A stretch of DNA of 64,000 bases from Nigrospora sphaerica (taxonomy: Eukaryota > Ascomycota > Sordariomycetes > Amphisphaeriales > Apiosporaceae). The position numbers and the translations under genes are program-made. The stretch covers positions 1-64,000 of the forward strand of contig JAGVVL010000030.1 of assembly GCA_018287875.1 (NCBI GenBank). The letters run 5' to 3'. Below, piece after piece: positions 44,783 to 56,468 of the stretch (position 1 is the first letter of the stretch; each line of letters opens with the position of its first letter). The notes under the pieces are model-generated. The model searched no databases. It was given only the letters and a program-made list of their open reading frames with translations, and was not told where the DNA came from.

Positions 44783-44966
44783 GTGCAAATTTTAAAGTTC
44801 TAGTATATGGTCAAATTTATCTCTCAGGAATAAGGCGAAGTCATATGTGCATTAAAGCTAAATTGTGTACATTCAACTACTGCCATGCACTAAAAAATAC
44901 GGTATCATAGAGTAAAAGATATGATATGTCTTGTATCGTTTTTTCAATGAATGAAATATATAGACA

Positions 44967-44995
44967 TTGAACTCTGATTAGGAAATCGGTACAGT
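44967..44995 (+). promoter_or_regulatory. Candidate sigma-70 promoter of sucA
   Basis: TTGAAC at 44967-44972, 17 bases, TACAGT at 44990-44995, 35 bases before the sucA ATG. Spacing is ideal and each box has about four of six consensus bases. It would drive sucA-sucB and probably mutS. Confidence 0.4.
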
Positions 44996-45030
44996 ACGGA
45001 CATAAGCGGGTAGCTATATAGGTATTTAAT

Positions 45031-47828
45031 ATGAAAAAATCATCTGCAGAAAAAAAGTTAAGTTTGCGTGACCTGATGGGAACAAGCTGGCTAGGGAGCC
45101 TTGACAGTCAATGGTTAGAAAGCGAGCTGACAAAATATCAGGAAGATCCTTCTCAAGTTGAACCAGAATGGAAAAAATTATTTGATAAGCTATTAGCAGA
45201 TGCAAGTTGGTCTGATATTTCTTATAGCCAACCTGTAGTTTCCCGTGCGACAGGCCATGCGCTGAATGCACAAGAGATGTCTCATGAAATGGCTGCTCAA
45301 CCTTTTCCCGCTACTACTCTTATTAAAGCCTTTAGAGCTTATGGTCACCTAAAAGCTAATATTGATCCATTAGGGTTAACGGCACAGTCAGATGTCTCTG
45401 AACTAACCCTAGAAGCTCATGGTTTAAATGAAGCAATGCTCAACACAGAAGTAGAGCTTAACGGAGAGCTAGGATTGGAGAGGGCTAAATTATCCGATAT
45501 TTTATCCCGTTTATATACTATCTATTGCGACTCTATTGGATTTGAGACTCAACATATTTTATCGGTAGAGGAAAAAAAGTTGGTTAAGCGAGCAAATCGA
45601 ACGCTACCACGCAATCAATACCTCAGAAACTAAAAAAAGGATTTTACATCGTGTATTAGAACCCGATGGATTAGAAAAACACTTGGGCTCTCAATTTGTA
45701 GGTCAGAAACGTTTTTCGATTGAAGGTGCAGATAGTTTAATGCCTATGTTAGATACTGTAGTGTTAGCAGCGGCTGAAAAGAATATACGGCACATTAACT
45801 TAGGTATGGCTCACCGTGGTCGTTTAAATGTTTTGATTAACTTACTTGGTAAAGCGCCTAAAGAGCTTTTTAAAGAATTTTCAGGCCAATATAGTGAAGA
45901 GGATTTACTAAGTGGTGATGTTAAATATCATAAAGGATTTAAATCTACTTTAAAAAGTAGTCGCGGTACGGTTTCTGTAGAACTCGCTTTTAACCCCTCT
46001 CACTTGGAAGTGGTTAACCCAGTCGTGGAAGGCATGACACGCGCTAAGCAAGATGCCGTGGAAGAAGTAGATAATATTTACCAAGAAGCGCTACCTATCT
46101 TAATTCATGGAGATGCAGCTTTTGCTGGGCAAGGCGTCGTGATGGAGACTTTACAATTGTCTCAAACACCCGCTTATACCACAGGGGTACCATTCATATT
46201 GTATTAAATAACCAGGTTGGCTTTACAACTGATCCAAGACAAGCACGTTCTACTCACTATTGTACGGATGTGGGTAAAATGATCGATGCCCCTATTTTTC
46301 ATGTGAATGGTAATGATCCTGAAGCCGCTTGTCGAGCAATAGATTTAGCCTTAGGTTTTCGTCAAACCTTCAATCGAGATGTTATTATTGATTTAGTCTG
46401 TTATCGCCGTCATGGCCATAATGAAGGGGATGAGCCAGCGGCTACACAACCTGTAATGTATCAAACAGTGCGTGCACAAGGCCCAGTATGGAGTCATTTT
46501 GCTAAAACGTTACAAGATCAGGGTATTATTCAAGCCGGAGAAGCAGAAGCCTGGATAGGGGAATATCGAAAACGTGTGAGCCAAGGTGAACCGGTGGCTT
46601 CCTTAGCGGTTGAATCACTGAGTACAGCGCCAGCAGAAGAACATAGATGACTGGCGTGTTTGCCCTCCAACAGCCGTTGCCATAAAAAGTTTAAAAGCTT
46701 ATGAACAAGCATTAACGCAGCTGCCAGAAGATATGCCATTACAACCGCAAGTAGCTAAATTAATGTCTGATCGACAAAAAATGCTGCAAGGGGTCTTGCC
46801 ACTTAATTGGGGAACTGCAGAAACTTTAGCCTATGCTAGTTTATTATCAGAAGGTTTTAATATTCGGTTAACTGGACAAGATACGGAGCGAGGCACGTTT
46901 GCGCATCGACATGCTGTTTTACATCATTATAAAACGGGAGAGACATATACCCCGCTTTCTACGCTTACACAAAGACGCAAGCAATTTTCTATTTACGATT
47001 CTGTCTTGTCTGAAATGGCGACGATGGGATTTGAATATGGATATGCCTCTAGGCAGCCCAATACTTTAGTGATTTGGGAAGCTCAGTATGGTGATTTCGT
47101 CAATGGCGCGCAAATGGTCATTGATCAATTTATTAGTTCCAGTGAGCAAAAATGGGGTGAGTTAAGTGGTCTTGTGTTATTTTTACCACACGGGTATGAA
47201 GGAGCAGGGCCAGAGCATAGCTCAGCACGATTAGAGCGATTTTTACAATTGTGTGCCCAACAAAATATACAAGTTTGTGCACCCACCACACCGGCTCAGC
47301 ATTTCCACTTACTAAGACGTCAGTTACTACGTCAACATTGGCGTAAACCATTAGTGGTAATGACGCCTAAAAGTCTATTACGTAGTAAGCATGCGACTTC
47401 AGAGTTAAAAGATTTAAGTGATAATGCGTTTGAAGCGATCTTGCCTTCACAAGAATCCTTAGATGCAGCGCAAGTAAAACGAATCATTTTATGTTCTGGT
47501 AAAGTATATTATGATTTGATGGTAGCGAAGACTGAAGCACATCAAGACATAGCAATCGTACGAATTGAGCAACTTTATCCTTTCCCGGATCAAAGAGCTC
47601 GATGCAATACTTAAGACCTATCCTAATGCAAGTGAAGTCATTTGGTGTCAGGAAGAACCTAAAAACCAAGGCGCTTGGCAATGGATACGTTCGCAATTAG
47701 AAAATGTATTAACAGATAGGCATCAGTTAAGATACATCGGACGTCCAGAAGCAGCAGCCACTGCGGTGGGCTCCCCCTTACGTCATGCGGCAGAACAAAA
47801 AGCGTTGGTCCAGGAAGCGTTGGGATAA
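45031..47828 (+). CDS. sucA: 2-oxoglutarate dehydrogenase E1 component SucA (four frameshifts)
   Basis: Thiamine-diphosphate decarboxylase of the TCA cycle. The N-terminus contains the E1o-specific GTSWLGSLDSQWLESELTKYQ, with FRAYGHLKANIDPLGL following. Catalytic segments include INLGMAHRGRLNVLIN, LIHGDAAFAGQGVVMETLQL (ThDP binding), VLNNQVGFTTDPRQARS, YRRHGHNEGDEPAATQP, and GQDTERGTFAHRHAVLH, with PHGYEGAGPEHSSARLERFL near the end. About 932 residues. Breaks lie near 45597, 46190 (G run), 46645 and 47598. No sdh genes precede it, unlike E. coli. Confidence 0.95.
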
Positions 47829-47893
47829 ATATTATTTTCATATAAAATTAAATAGTCATTTTAACTACACTGTAAATTTTGAGAACTACTACC

Positions 47894-49075
47894 ATGAGCA
47901 CGAAAAATAAGGTTATTAATATTGAAGCTCCTATATACCCTGAGTCGGTTACCGAGTCCACTATTGTTAAGTGGTACGTTAAAGAGGGAGATGTAGTTGA
48001 ATTAGATCAAAAATTAGTAGATCTTGAAACCGATAAAGTCGTGTTAGAAGTAGTAGCGACAGCGCCTGGAAGAATAGCAAGTATTGTACAATCTGAAGAT
48101 GCGGTGGTAGAAGAAAAAGCTCTTCTGGGAACCTTAGAAGTAGGAGCCGTAGCCTCAGAAGCCAAGCCTTCAGTCGAAGAGACGGCAACGGTTCAAACTC
48201 AAAGTAAGCCCGTTGAAGAAGAATCCGAGCCTAAAGGCTTAGCCCGTCTGTTTCAAAGTCCGTCTGCACGTCGTTCCCGTAAAGGAAAACAGGAAGAAGC
48301 AAAAGCTACGGTTACTAATCAATCTGCTTCCACACCAAGTCCAAGCAGTGCACCTAAAGCAGTTGCTTCCGTATCTAATGCCGTTGAAAGAGTGCCAATG
48401 AGTCGTTTACGCGCTAAAATTGCAGAACGTTTACTGGCTGCTCAACATCAAGCCGCAATTTTAACGACTTTCAACGAGGTAAATTTACAGGCGATAATGG
48501 ATTTACGTAGTCGATATAAAGACTCCTTTGAGAAACAGCATGGCATCAAATTAGGATTTATGTCGCTCTTTACTAAAGCTGTGGTACAAGCGCTTAAGCA
48601 GTTTCCAGGGGTGAATGCCTCTATTGAAGGCAATGATGTGTTATATCATCATTATTATGATATCGGTATTGCGGTTTCTACTGATCGCGGTTTGGTAGTG
48701 CCTGTGGTAAGAAATGCCGATCAGTTAAGCTTAAGTGAAATTGAAAAGCAAATTAATCTCTACGGTCAAAAAGCAAGAAACGGTACGATTGGGATTCAAG
48801 AACTAACAGGTGGTACCTTTACCATTACCAATGGAGGCGTGTTTGGTTCGCTACTGTCTACGCCTATTTTAAATCCTCCACAAAGTGGAATTTTAGGGAT
48901 GCACAAAATAGAAGAAAGAGCAGTAGTAGAAAAAGGTCAAATCGTGGTTAGACCAATGATGTATTTAGCCTTATCTTATGATCATCGAATTATCGATGGA
49001 AAAGAATCCGTTCAGTTCTTATCTACTGTGAAAAACTTATTAGAAGATCCAACTCGATTCTTATTGGATATTTAA
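47894..49075 (+). CDS. sucB: Dihydrolipoyl succinyltransferase E2 SucB, lacking a recognisable E3-binding domain
   Basis: Core acyltransferase of the 2-oxoglutarate dehydrogenase complex. The lipoyl domain is intact ([19 protein letters not shown], lipoyl Lys present). The catalytic domain is complete, ending with the active-site [15 protein letters not shown]. Between them the usual peripheral-subunit-binding domain is missing: [16 protein letters not shown] is followed directly by an Ala/Ser/Pro linker, without the normal GTG-x-x-G-R-I-x-K-x-D-V core. The other frames there do not restore it. 393 residues without interruption. Start chosen at [13 protein letters not shown]. The stop overlaps the mutS start (TAATG). 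Confidence 0.93.
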   Translation: MSTKNKVINIEAPIYPESVTESTIVKWYVKEGDVVELDQKLVDLETDKVVLEVVATAPGRIASIVQSEDAVVEEKALLGTLEVGAVASEAKPSVEETATVQTQSKPVEEESEPKGLARLFQSPSARRSRKGKQEEAKATVTNQSASTPSPSSAPKAVASVSNAVERVPMSRLRAKIAERLLAAQHQAAILTTFNEVNLQAIMDLRSRYKDSFEKQHGIKLGFMSLFTKAVVQALKQFPGVNASIEGNDVLYHHYYDIGIAVSTDRGLVVPVVRNADQLSLSEIEKQINLYGQKARNGTIGIQELTGGTFTITNGGVFGSLLSTPILNPPQSGILGMHKIEERAVVEKGQIVVRPMMYLALSYDHRIIDGKESVQFLSTVKNLLEDPTRFLLDI

Positions 49076-51505
49076 TGTCGCATACCCCAATGATCCGCCA
49101 ATATTTGCGGATCAAGGAAAAATACCCTAACCATTTTTTATTTTATCGGTTGGGGATTTTTATGAATTATTTTATGAAGACGCGATTAAAGGATCTGAGT
49201 TATTAGGAATTCGACTCACAGCGCGTGGTCAATCTGATGGCAGTCCTGTGCCAATGGCTGGCATTCCCTTTCATAGCGCAGATAGCTATAAAGCGAAGTT
49301 ACTTAAGCATGGCGCCTCTATTGCTATTTGCGAAGAGGAGGGAGGCAGGGGAAGAGGGTGGTTCGTCTGATCCGGGTTTAAAAAAACGCGAAGTAAAAGC
49401 CGTCATTACCCCTGGAACCGTTAGTGCGGAAGCCTTGTTAGAAGCCAATCAAGAAAACCTACTGATTGCAGTTGCAAAAGCTAGTCATACGTTTGGTATT
49501 GTGATTTTAGAGGTAGCGAGCGGGCGATTTGAAGCGTTGATGTGTGATACGCTTGAAAATTTAGTCACAGAGTTACACCGTTTACAACCTGCTGAACTAT
49601 TGCTTAGCCATTCCTTAGCGGAGCAATTAGACGTAAAGCAATTTAATTGTTGTATACAACGTCAAGATGAGTATCACTTCGATAGTAACAAAGCGGCTCG
49701 ACTCTTAACTGAGCATTTTCAGGTGAATAACCTTAAGGCATTAGGTTGTGAAGACTTACCTGCTATTGTAAAAGCTTCGGGTTGTTTATTATCCTATCTA
49801 CAGATTACACAACAAACCACCTTAACCCATGTACAACGACTGAAACTTTTAAATGCAAAGCATACCGTCTTTTTAGATGCGCAAACTCAGCAGCACCTAG
49901 AATTGACTCAAAATTTGCAAGGGACTAAAGACAAAACGGTTGCTTGGATATTAGATAAAACAGCGACTGCCATGGGCAGTCGTTTGTTAATTCGATGGCT
50001 TAAAAATCCAATACGGGATATCGAAAAAATTGAAGCACGGCAGATGGCTATTAAAGCCTTACTGATTGCGTATCCTATTGAGGGTCAGTCTTATCAACCC
50101 CTTTATTTTTAATCTGTTATCGCTTACTTAAGCAGATTGGTGATATTGAGCGTATTTTGGGTCGAATCGGTTTACGCTCTGCTCGCCCTCGTGATTTGAT
50201 TCAACTGAGGGCTGCTTTGCGGGTCTTACCTGAATTAAAAACACAGCTACAGCCTGTAGCGTTAACGTCATTGTTAGTAGAAAAGATTTATAATCAACTC
50301 TCTTTTCCTCTCGAACTGTCTAAAGAATTAGAAATGGCATTAGTGGAAGAGCCGCCTTTATCCATCCGAGAAGGTGGAGTGATTGCAAAAGGTTATCATC
50401 CAGAACTCGATGCCTTGCGTAATTTTAGTACCGATGCAGATCAATATTTAAAAGAATTAGAGAATAGAGAAAAGAGATCGCACGGGCATCAGTAAATTAA
50501 AAGTGAATTTTAACCGAGTGCATGGGTATTATATTGAGATTAGTCGTCAGCACAAAGAGCCTTTGCCTACTGACTATACTCGTCGACAAACCCTAAAAAA
50601 TACTGAGCGATTTATTACGCCTGAATTAAAACATTATGAAAATAAAGCCTTAAGTGCCCGTGCTAAGGCGTTGATGTTAGAAAAAGCTATATGAAGCGTT
50701 AATGGAGAGAGTGGCTATCGACCTTATACCACTTCAAAAAATCGCAAAAGCGTGTAGCCTTTTAGATGTACTCAGTTGCTTAGCAGAAAGAGCTGAACAT
50801 TTAAATTTAAAATGTCCTATCTTGTCTAATGAACCTGCTATTTCAATTGAAAAAGGTCGTCATTTTATTATTGAGCAAGTCAGTCAACATCCTTTTATTG
50901 CCAACAATGTACAATTAGATTTAGATCGACGGATGTTACTCATTACCGGCCCTAATATGGGAGGTAAATCCACCTATATGCGTCAAACGGCCTTAATCGT
51001 TTTATTAGCGATGATTGGAAGTTTTGTGCCCGCTGAAAGTGCAACCATTTACCCGGTAGATGGGATTTTTACCCGTATCGGTTCAGGTGATGACTTAGCA
51101 GGAGGGCGTTCTACTTTTATGGTAGAAATGAATGAGATGGCTAACATCCTACAACATGCCACCAATGAAAGTTTAGTATTAATTGATGAGATTGGAAGAG
51201 GGACTAGTACTTATGATGGCCTCTCCTTAGCTTACGCGTGTGCTGAGCATTTAGCAAAAGTCACTCAATCCTATACGCTATTTTCTACGCATTATTTTGA
51301 GTTAACTCATTTAGATCATATTCATAATATTGCCAATATTCACTTAGCGGTGGCTACGCAAGGGGAAGATTTATCATTCTTATATACGGTTAGAGAAGGG
51401 CCTTCGTATCGAAGCTATGGGATCAAAGTGGCTAAATTAGCTGGCTTACCCCTTAGTGTCATTCAACGCGCTGAAGAAAAATTACAAGAACTAGAAAAAG
51501 TGTAA
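49075..51505 (+). CDS. mutS: DNA mismatch repair protein MutS (five to six frameshifts)
   Basis: Recognises mismatches and small loops. The N-terminal mismatch-binding domain has [13 protein letters not shown], then [16 protein letters not shown] (Phe-x-Glu reading motif) and [17 protein letters not shown]. The C-terminal ATPase has [40 protein letters not shown] and [10 protein letters not shown]. About 810 residues; the extreme C-terminal helices are short. Breaks lie near 49150 (G run), 49330, 50100, 50480, 50690 and another near 49190-49230. Translationally coupled to sucB, an odd pairing. Overlaps the convergent holB by 43 bases. Confidence 0.94.
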
Positions 51506-52530
51506 ACCAAGTGCTCTACGGTAATAAGTGCATTAAGGCTGTATTGATGGATGTCAGACTGTAATTCCTGCAACTGATCCCAAAAATTATATAGCGTTTC
51601 TTCGAAGATCGCAGCTATGAGTTGTTGCAATAAAGAGGGCTCTTGAATCGGTACAAGCATTTCTACATTTTCAGCGCCCAATTTTATCTCCAATAATTGA
51701 ACAGTGGCCTCCATTAAATAACTTAATAATTTTTCAATAGGCTGTTCGGACCATCTTTCGGCTACTGCTCTTGGTTCAACTCGTTTTAAGCCTAAATTAA
51801 TCAAATCTTGCCATATGAACTGATAGCATTCAATTTCATTATTTTCTAATAATGCTAATGCTTTTAAAGGAACATGCTGGGCTAGCCGAAGACTCAGCGA
51901 ACATACACTATCTTCTACTGAAGCGGCAATAGATGAATTAGACTGCAACCATTTCTTCCCCTCTGCTTCACTGGGTTTAGGTAATATAATGGACTGACAT
52001 CGACTTTTAATGGTCGCTAATAGATTCGCGGGTCGACTGCTTGTTAATAAAAATAAGATGCCTTTGGCTGGTTCCTCTAATGTTTTAAGTAATGCATGTT
52101 GAGCCGTAATATGTAAATCATCCACTGAATCAATAACGGCGACCGTATGATAAGCCACTGCATTTGGCATAGAAACATGATGCTTATTGGTTTGATGTAA
52201 AGCATCGATTAATTGCCTGACTTGTTCAATAGAAATTTTAGTTTTCCCTCTATCTTCAGAACTTTTGAGATAATAATAATTCGGATGACTGCCCGCTTCA
52301 TGCCATCGACAGGCGGAGCATTGTTGACAACTTAAATATAAATCGTTTTTCACACTAGGTTCTGTACATAACAAAAGCCTAGCAAATTGTTGAGTCAGAG
52401 TGGTTTTTCCCGCTCCAGTAGGGGCTTGTATTAATAACGCATGAGACAAAGCATTTGTTTGGGCGGCATGATACCATTGCTGCCATTGCTTTTGATACCA
52501 AGGTAAAGGGGTCTGTATCAAAGCGTTCAT
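51463..52530 (-). CDS. holB: DNA polymerase III delta' subunit HolB
   Basis: Clamp-loader subunit. Intact 355 residues. [21 protein letters not shown] is the (catalytically inactive) P-loop, and a zinc module [18 protein letters not shown] follows. [28 protein letters not shown] and TIKSRCQSI are the conserved sensor segments. Its start overlaps the tmk stop by ATGA, the standard tmk-holB order. The last dozen residues overlap the convergent mutS end, so a late frameshift could have displaced the true stop. Confidence 0.92.
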   Translation of the reverse strand: MNALIQTPLPWYQKQWQQWYHAAQTNALSHALLIQAPTGAGKTTLTQQFARLLLCTEPSVKNDLYLSCQQCSACRWHEAGSHPNYYYLKSSEDRGKTKISIEQVRQLIDALHQTNKHHVSMPNAVAYHTVAVIDSVDDLHITAQHALLKTLEEPAKGILFLLTSSRPANLLATIKSRCQSIILPKPSEAEGKKWLQSNSSIAASVEDSVCSLSLRLAQHVPLKALALLENNEIECYQFIWQDLINLGLKRVEPRAVAERWSEQPIEKLLSYLMEATVQLLEIKLGAENVEMLVPIQEPSLLQQLIAAIFEETLYNFWDQLQELQSDIHQYSLNALITVEHLVYTFSSSCNFSSAR

Positions 52531-53185
52531 TGGCCTTTTTCTGCTATTAATTCATCTAAGATCTGGGTAATTTGAGTTTGTACCTGTAATAAAGGTTGGC
52601 TTGCATCAATCACCCGATAGTAATGCGTAGCTTCTTTCGCTCTCTTTAAATAAAGTTGGCGAGCGCGTTCAAAAAAATCGCTATTTTCTTGTTCAATACG
52701 ATCTAAAGCCACACCGGCTTTAGTATTTTTGATGTTAATTCGATCCAAAGCATCAGCTACGTTCATATCAAATAAAATAACACGGTCTATGCTTAAGGTT
52801 TGATGAATAAAGGTTTGTAAGGTATTAATCCATGCTATATCAACCCCTCGACCCCCGCCTTGATAGGCATAACTTGTTTCTGTGAAACGATCACAGACCA
52901 CCCAATGACCTTTTTGGAGGGCTGGCTGAATGACTTCTATAATATGCTGACGTCTAGCAGCAAACATCAGTAATAGTTCTGTTTCAGGTAAGATAATTTC
53001 TTTTTGATGCTTCGACTCTAAAAAAAGGGTTCGGATACTTTCAGCGAATGGTGTGCCACCTGGTTCGCGGGTAGTAATGACTTTTTTGATAAGGATTTTT
53101 GCAAGTAATCAGCAATAAAAGGTAGCTGCGTACTTTTTCCAACTCCTTCAATGCCTTCTAAACAAATAAAGCGACCTAATGGCAT
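52527..53185 (-). CDS. tmk: Thymidylate kinase (one frameshift)
   Basis: Phosphorylates dTMP. The P-loop is FICLEGIEGVGKSTQ, then TREPGGTPFAE, CDRFTETSYAYQGGGRGVD and FDMNVADALDR. About 220 residues. The break is an A run near 53080. Starts at ATG 53185; an ATG three codons upstream (53194) is an alternative. Confidence 0.94.
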
Positions 53186-53415
53186 ATGATGCATGTTTGA
53201 ATATGAAAAATGAGGTTTCCATAGTATAGCATGTAACTCACCACATACCCCTTTATAGGTATTATATTTAATTGGATGGCATAGTTGCTAGTTTTAAATA
53301 GGTTTTCTTTCGTGTGGTAAGCAGAAAACATTTACTATACAGTACGTTTATTATAAATTTCAGTATTGCTTTAACTTTTTATTGGATCTAAATAATTATA
53401 TTTTTTTAAACTCTT

Positions 53416-54232
53416 ATGCTTTATATCAACTCAAGGAGTGGGTTGCAGCCTAGACTATTTGTCAGGATCGGATTAATTATCTGCTTACATGGCATGGTAT
53501 TTGCAAAGGTAAAAGCTCAACAGCCTGCCCCTATAGTCACTCACTCTCAGAAAAACACTTTTTTAAATCGAACCCAGTTGAGTATTCGAGACATTCAAGA
53601 TGATAGAAGGCAAATCAGGTTGTTTCATAAATTAGGGTCATTTTCCTTCTTAGGAAGAAGGGCCTACCTTAGGAGGGAGCGTGGGCTACCGAAGCGTACT
53701 AGGGGTCAATCAAAATTATTGGGCAGGGGTGTATGGGTATTTGCCATTTGAGGTAGTGTGGGATACTGCTACTCATCCTTGTCAGATTTTGAATCTTATT
53801 CTGAGTATAGTGGGAGTAGAAGGAGGAATGAAGGAAGGGCAACTAAGCCTTAATTTTTCCTTATTTCCAAGGCCCTCCGTTAACTGGCAATTAAGCTTGT
53901 ATCGCTACGAATTTGAGCTGTTTGGGTTTGGTATATTACCACATATAGAAGGAGAGCATGCTTTTGGGGAATTTCCCTGTCAATTTTTTGCTGGAAACGC
54001 TGAAACGGCGTTTTTTGGGAAAGCAACCATCATGCTCCCTAAACTCTTCAATTGGTGTACGGTAGAGATAAAAAATGGATACGCTTTAGAAAAGAATGCT
54101 TTAACCGGGTGGCAAGTTGCTGTTAATTTTGGCAAGCCTTATGAAGGCAAACACAATTGGTTAAATCGTCAAATTAATACGATGCCTTATTTAGAAACAA
54201 CTAAATTTCTTAAAGAGCTTATAGACCTATAG
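53416..54232 (+). CDS. Secreted paralogue A: beta-rich domain only (one frameshift)
   Basis: First of four tandem relatives. A signal peptide (LFVRIGLIICLHGMVFAKVKA, then QQPA) is followed by a domain shared with B, C and D: RTQLSIRDIQD, IRLFHKLGSF, GGSVGYRSVLGVNQNYWAGV, YGYLPFE, VGVEGG, LSLYRYEFELFGFGILPHIE and WLNRQINTMPYLE. About 272 residues. Unlike the others, it stops right after this domain, with ANK-like remnants beyond the stop. The break is near 53665. Function unknown; alternating aromatic, Gly-rich strands suggest a membrane beta-barrel or surface domain. Confidence 0.65.
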
Positions 54233-54720
54233 AATAAAGTTTATATAACAAAAAAATATAAGCCATTCTTTATCCAAAGTCAGTACAAAACTTAGACCTT
54301 GTATTGCATTGAGAGACAGTAGAGAAGACTAGACAAACTCATGTGGTTGGAATTAGTACCCAGTACGGTAATATAAAATTATTATTAGCTCCTACTGCAG
54401 AAATTGATACCAAGCATGCAAATAGGGAAAGTACTTTATTCCTTTCAGGAGAATGAGAGTATCTTTCAAAGCGTCTGATTACTACTACGATAGTGTAAGA
54501 AGCTATTCTGTTATTCACGAGCGCTACTGACTACGCGAATGTTACAAAAGAACAGCGTTAGCAATGCAGTAGCTATTAAGAAAAGAAGTCAATACGGCGT
54601 ACTGACTTAAATCATGCCTTTACCTGAAGGTGCTGAGATGCTAGACTTTCCATCATGCTAAGGCGGAAGCTCCTATATCCAAAATGCCTGAAATAAAAGT
54701 GCTTTGAATGGTGAATGCTC
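54233..54720 (+). pseudogene. Decayed ankyrin tail of paralogue A
   Basis: No open frame, but 54367-54456 reads GNIKLLLAPTAEIDTKHANR and ESTLFLSG, clearly an ANK repeat, before a stop. The rest has frequent stops. I infer that copy A once had an ANK domain like B, C and D. Confidence 0.5.
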
Positions 54721-54740
54721 TATTTATAGGACAAGAAACG

Positions 54741-54771
54741 CTTGTTTTACTCTACACAGTGGTAAAGTAAG
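54741..54771 (+). repeat. Conserved hairpin upstream of paralogue B
   Basis: CTTGTTTTAC (54741-54750) pairs with GTAAAGTAAG (54762-54771), with two G-T pairs and an 11-base loop. The same 10-bp stem and 11-base loop occurs before paralogues C and D with compensatory changes. Confidence 0.55.
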
Positions 54772-54820
54772 TTAGCGAGGTTTAATGAACCACAGTTTTC
54801 TATTTTTAAATCGAAGTCAT

Positions 54821-56374
54821 ATGTCTAACCCCAATCAAACAGTATTGTAAAAAATACACTGCTTAGTAAAATTAATTTAAGTATACTTTTATGTGGTATG
54901 GTCTCTCCAAGCATATGGGCCCAGGAGAACATACCGGGCGCCATTAAGCCAAAAAGTAGGATAGACACTCTTTTGAGTGGAACCCAGCTGAGTATTCGAG
55001 AAAATGCAAAAGGAATTAGGTTATTTCACAGAATAGGACGGGGTTGGGTATTAGGGGAAGGTAATTCCTCTGCAGAATTTTGGGGAGTTGGCGCGGGCGG
55101 TCGAAAGATAATCGATGTAAATTCAAGATATTGGGGAGGGGTGTATGGCTATCTTCCAGAAAAAACGTTAAGGTTGAAAAGCCCAATTCTCATACCCTTT
55201 GTTGGTACGATAGGATTTGAAGCAGGCTCTCGACCGGTACAAGGAAATATTAACCTTTCTTTAGTATCAGGGGTTAGCGGACAAGTAGCCTTATATTGCT
55301 TGGAATTCAACTTACTAGGGTTTAGTGTATTACCCCATATAGGAGGAGAGTATACCGATAAAGGGGCGGTTTTTAAACCTATTATTAGACTTCCAAATTT
55401 TTAAACTGGTGTTCAGCAGAGCTGAAATGGGAATGGTCTACCCAAGGGATGCAGGTAAAACCGGATTGGTCTATTAACATTGCTAGATCTCCTAAAGCCA
55501 ATGAACATTGGCTAGATCGACAAATGAACACCATGCCTTATCTAGATGCGTTAGTTCCTTGTAACACTTCAAATGCATTATCTCCTCGTCATATATCAAA
55601 CGTCCCAGCGCTTCATAAAGTTTCAAATGCATTAGCGCCTCCTAAGAGTTTAAATACGCCAAATCTTCCTGATGTACATGTAACAAAACTGCAAGGAAAA
55701 GAGCTTCATGCCACTTGGTATAATATTATTAAAGCGAATGACTTAGAAAGGGCAAGAAAATTATTCGCTCCTCATCGGGACGTAAAGTGGAATCCTGATG
55801 ATAGTAGAAAATTATTAACGCTAGCCACTCGAGCTAATGTAGATCCCAAATTTTTAGAAATTTTACTAGATGCTGGTTTAAATCCGGAGACCAAAAATCT
55901 TAGAGGGAAACACTATTAGTTGAATTGGTCAATATCGCTATTGCCTCTAATGACTGGGATATGCTAGAGAGTATCAAGTTATTATTAGATAAAGGTGCAG
56001 ATGCTAATGTTAAAATAGAATCGGACGATATCGATGATAAACTGTATAAAGAACCATTGCTCATGATAGTTTCTGAGAAGATATTTGGGCTGCAAAATGT
56101 TACAGATGACCACATAAGGCTACTGGAATTACTATTAGACAATGGGGCAGATATTAATACCCCAGATCAAGATTGGAATACTATTTTACATAAGGCTGTT
56201 ATTTCTGGAGACGAGCGTCAGGTAGGGTTCCTTATGGGACATGGGTCAGATCCGACTATCAAAAATAAAGAGAATAAGGATGTCTTTGCTCTTGCTGAGG
56301 AAAAAGGCAATGACTCTATAAAAGCATTACTAAATAGGTATAAAAAACCTGAAACGCCAGCCGAAGGAGAATAA
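54821..56374 (+). CDS. Secreted paralogue B: beta-rich domain plus ankyrin repeats (three frameshifts)
   Basis: A signal peptide region (INLSILLCGMVSPSIWAQENI) follows an ATG at 54821 in a slightly broken frame; 54898 is the first ATG in the open frame. The beta-rich domain has GTQLSIREN, IRLFHRIG, GVGAGGRKIIDVNSRYWGGV, VYGYLPEK, GTIGFEAGSRP, VALYCLEFNLLGFSVLPHIG and WLDRQMNTMPYLDAL. A Pro/Asn-rich linker with repeated SNALSPRHISNVP-like units leads to about four ANK repeats (LLLDKGADANVK, LLLDNGADINTPDQDWNTIL, SDPTIKNKENKD). About 517 residues. Breaks lie near 54850, 55397 and 55912. Function unknown. Confidence 0.72.
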
Positions 56375-56429
56375 GTGTGTCTTTTAATTCAATAATTGAA
56401 TTTAGTTAGCAAATAAATTAGAGCAAACG

Positions 56430-56460
56430 GCTACTTTACGATCCTGTATAGTAAAGTAGC
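56430..56460 (+). repeat. Conserved hairpin upstream of paralogue C
   Basis: GCTACTTTAC (56430-56439) pairs perfectly with GTAAAGTAGC (56451-56460) around an 11-base loop. The preceding bases (AAATAAATTAGAG) are also shared with the element before D. Two A-rich flanks and no T-tract. Confidence 0.6.
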
Positions 56461-56468
56461 AGGCTTTA

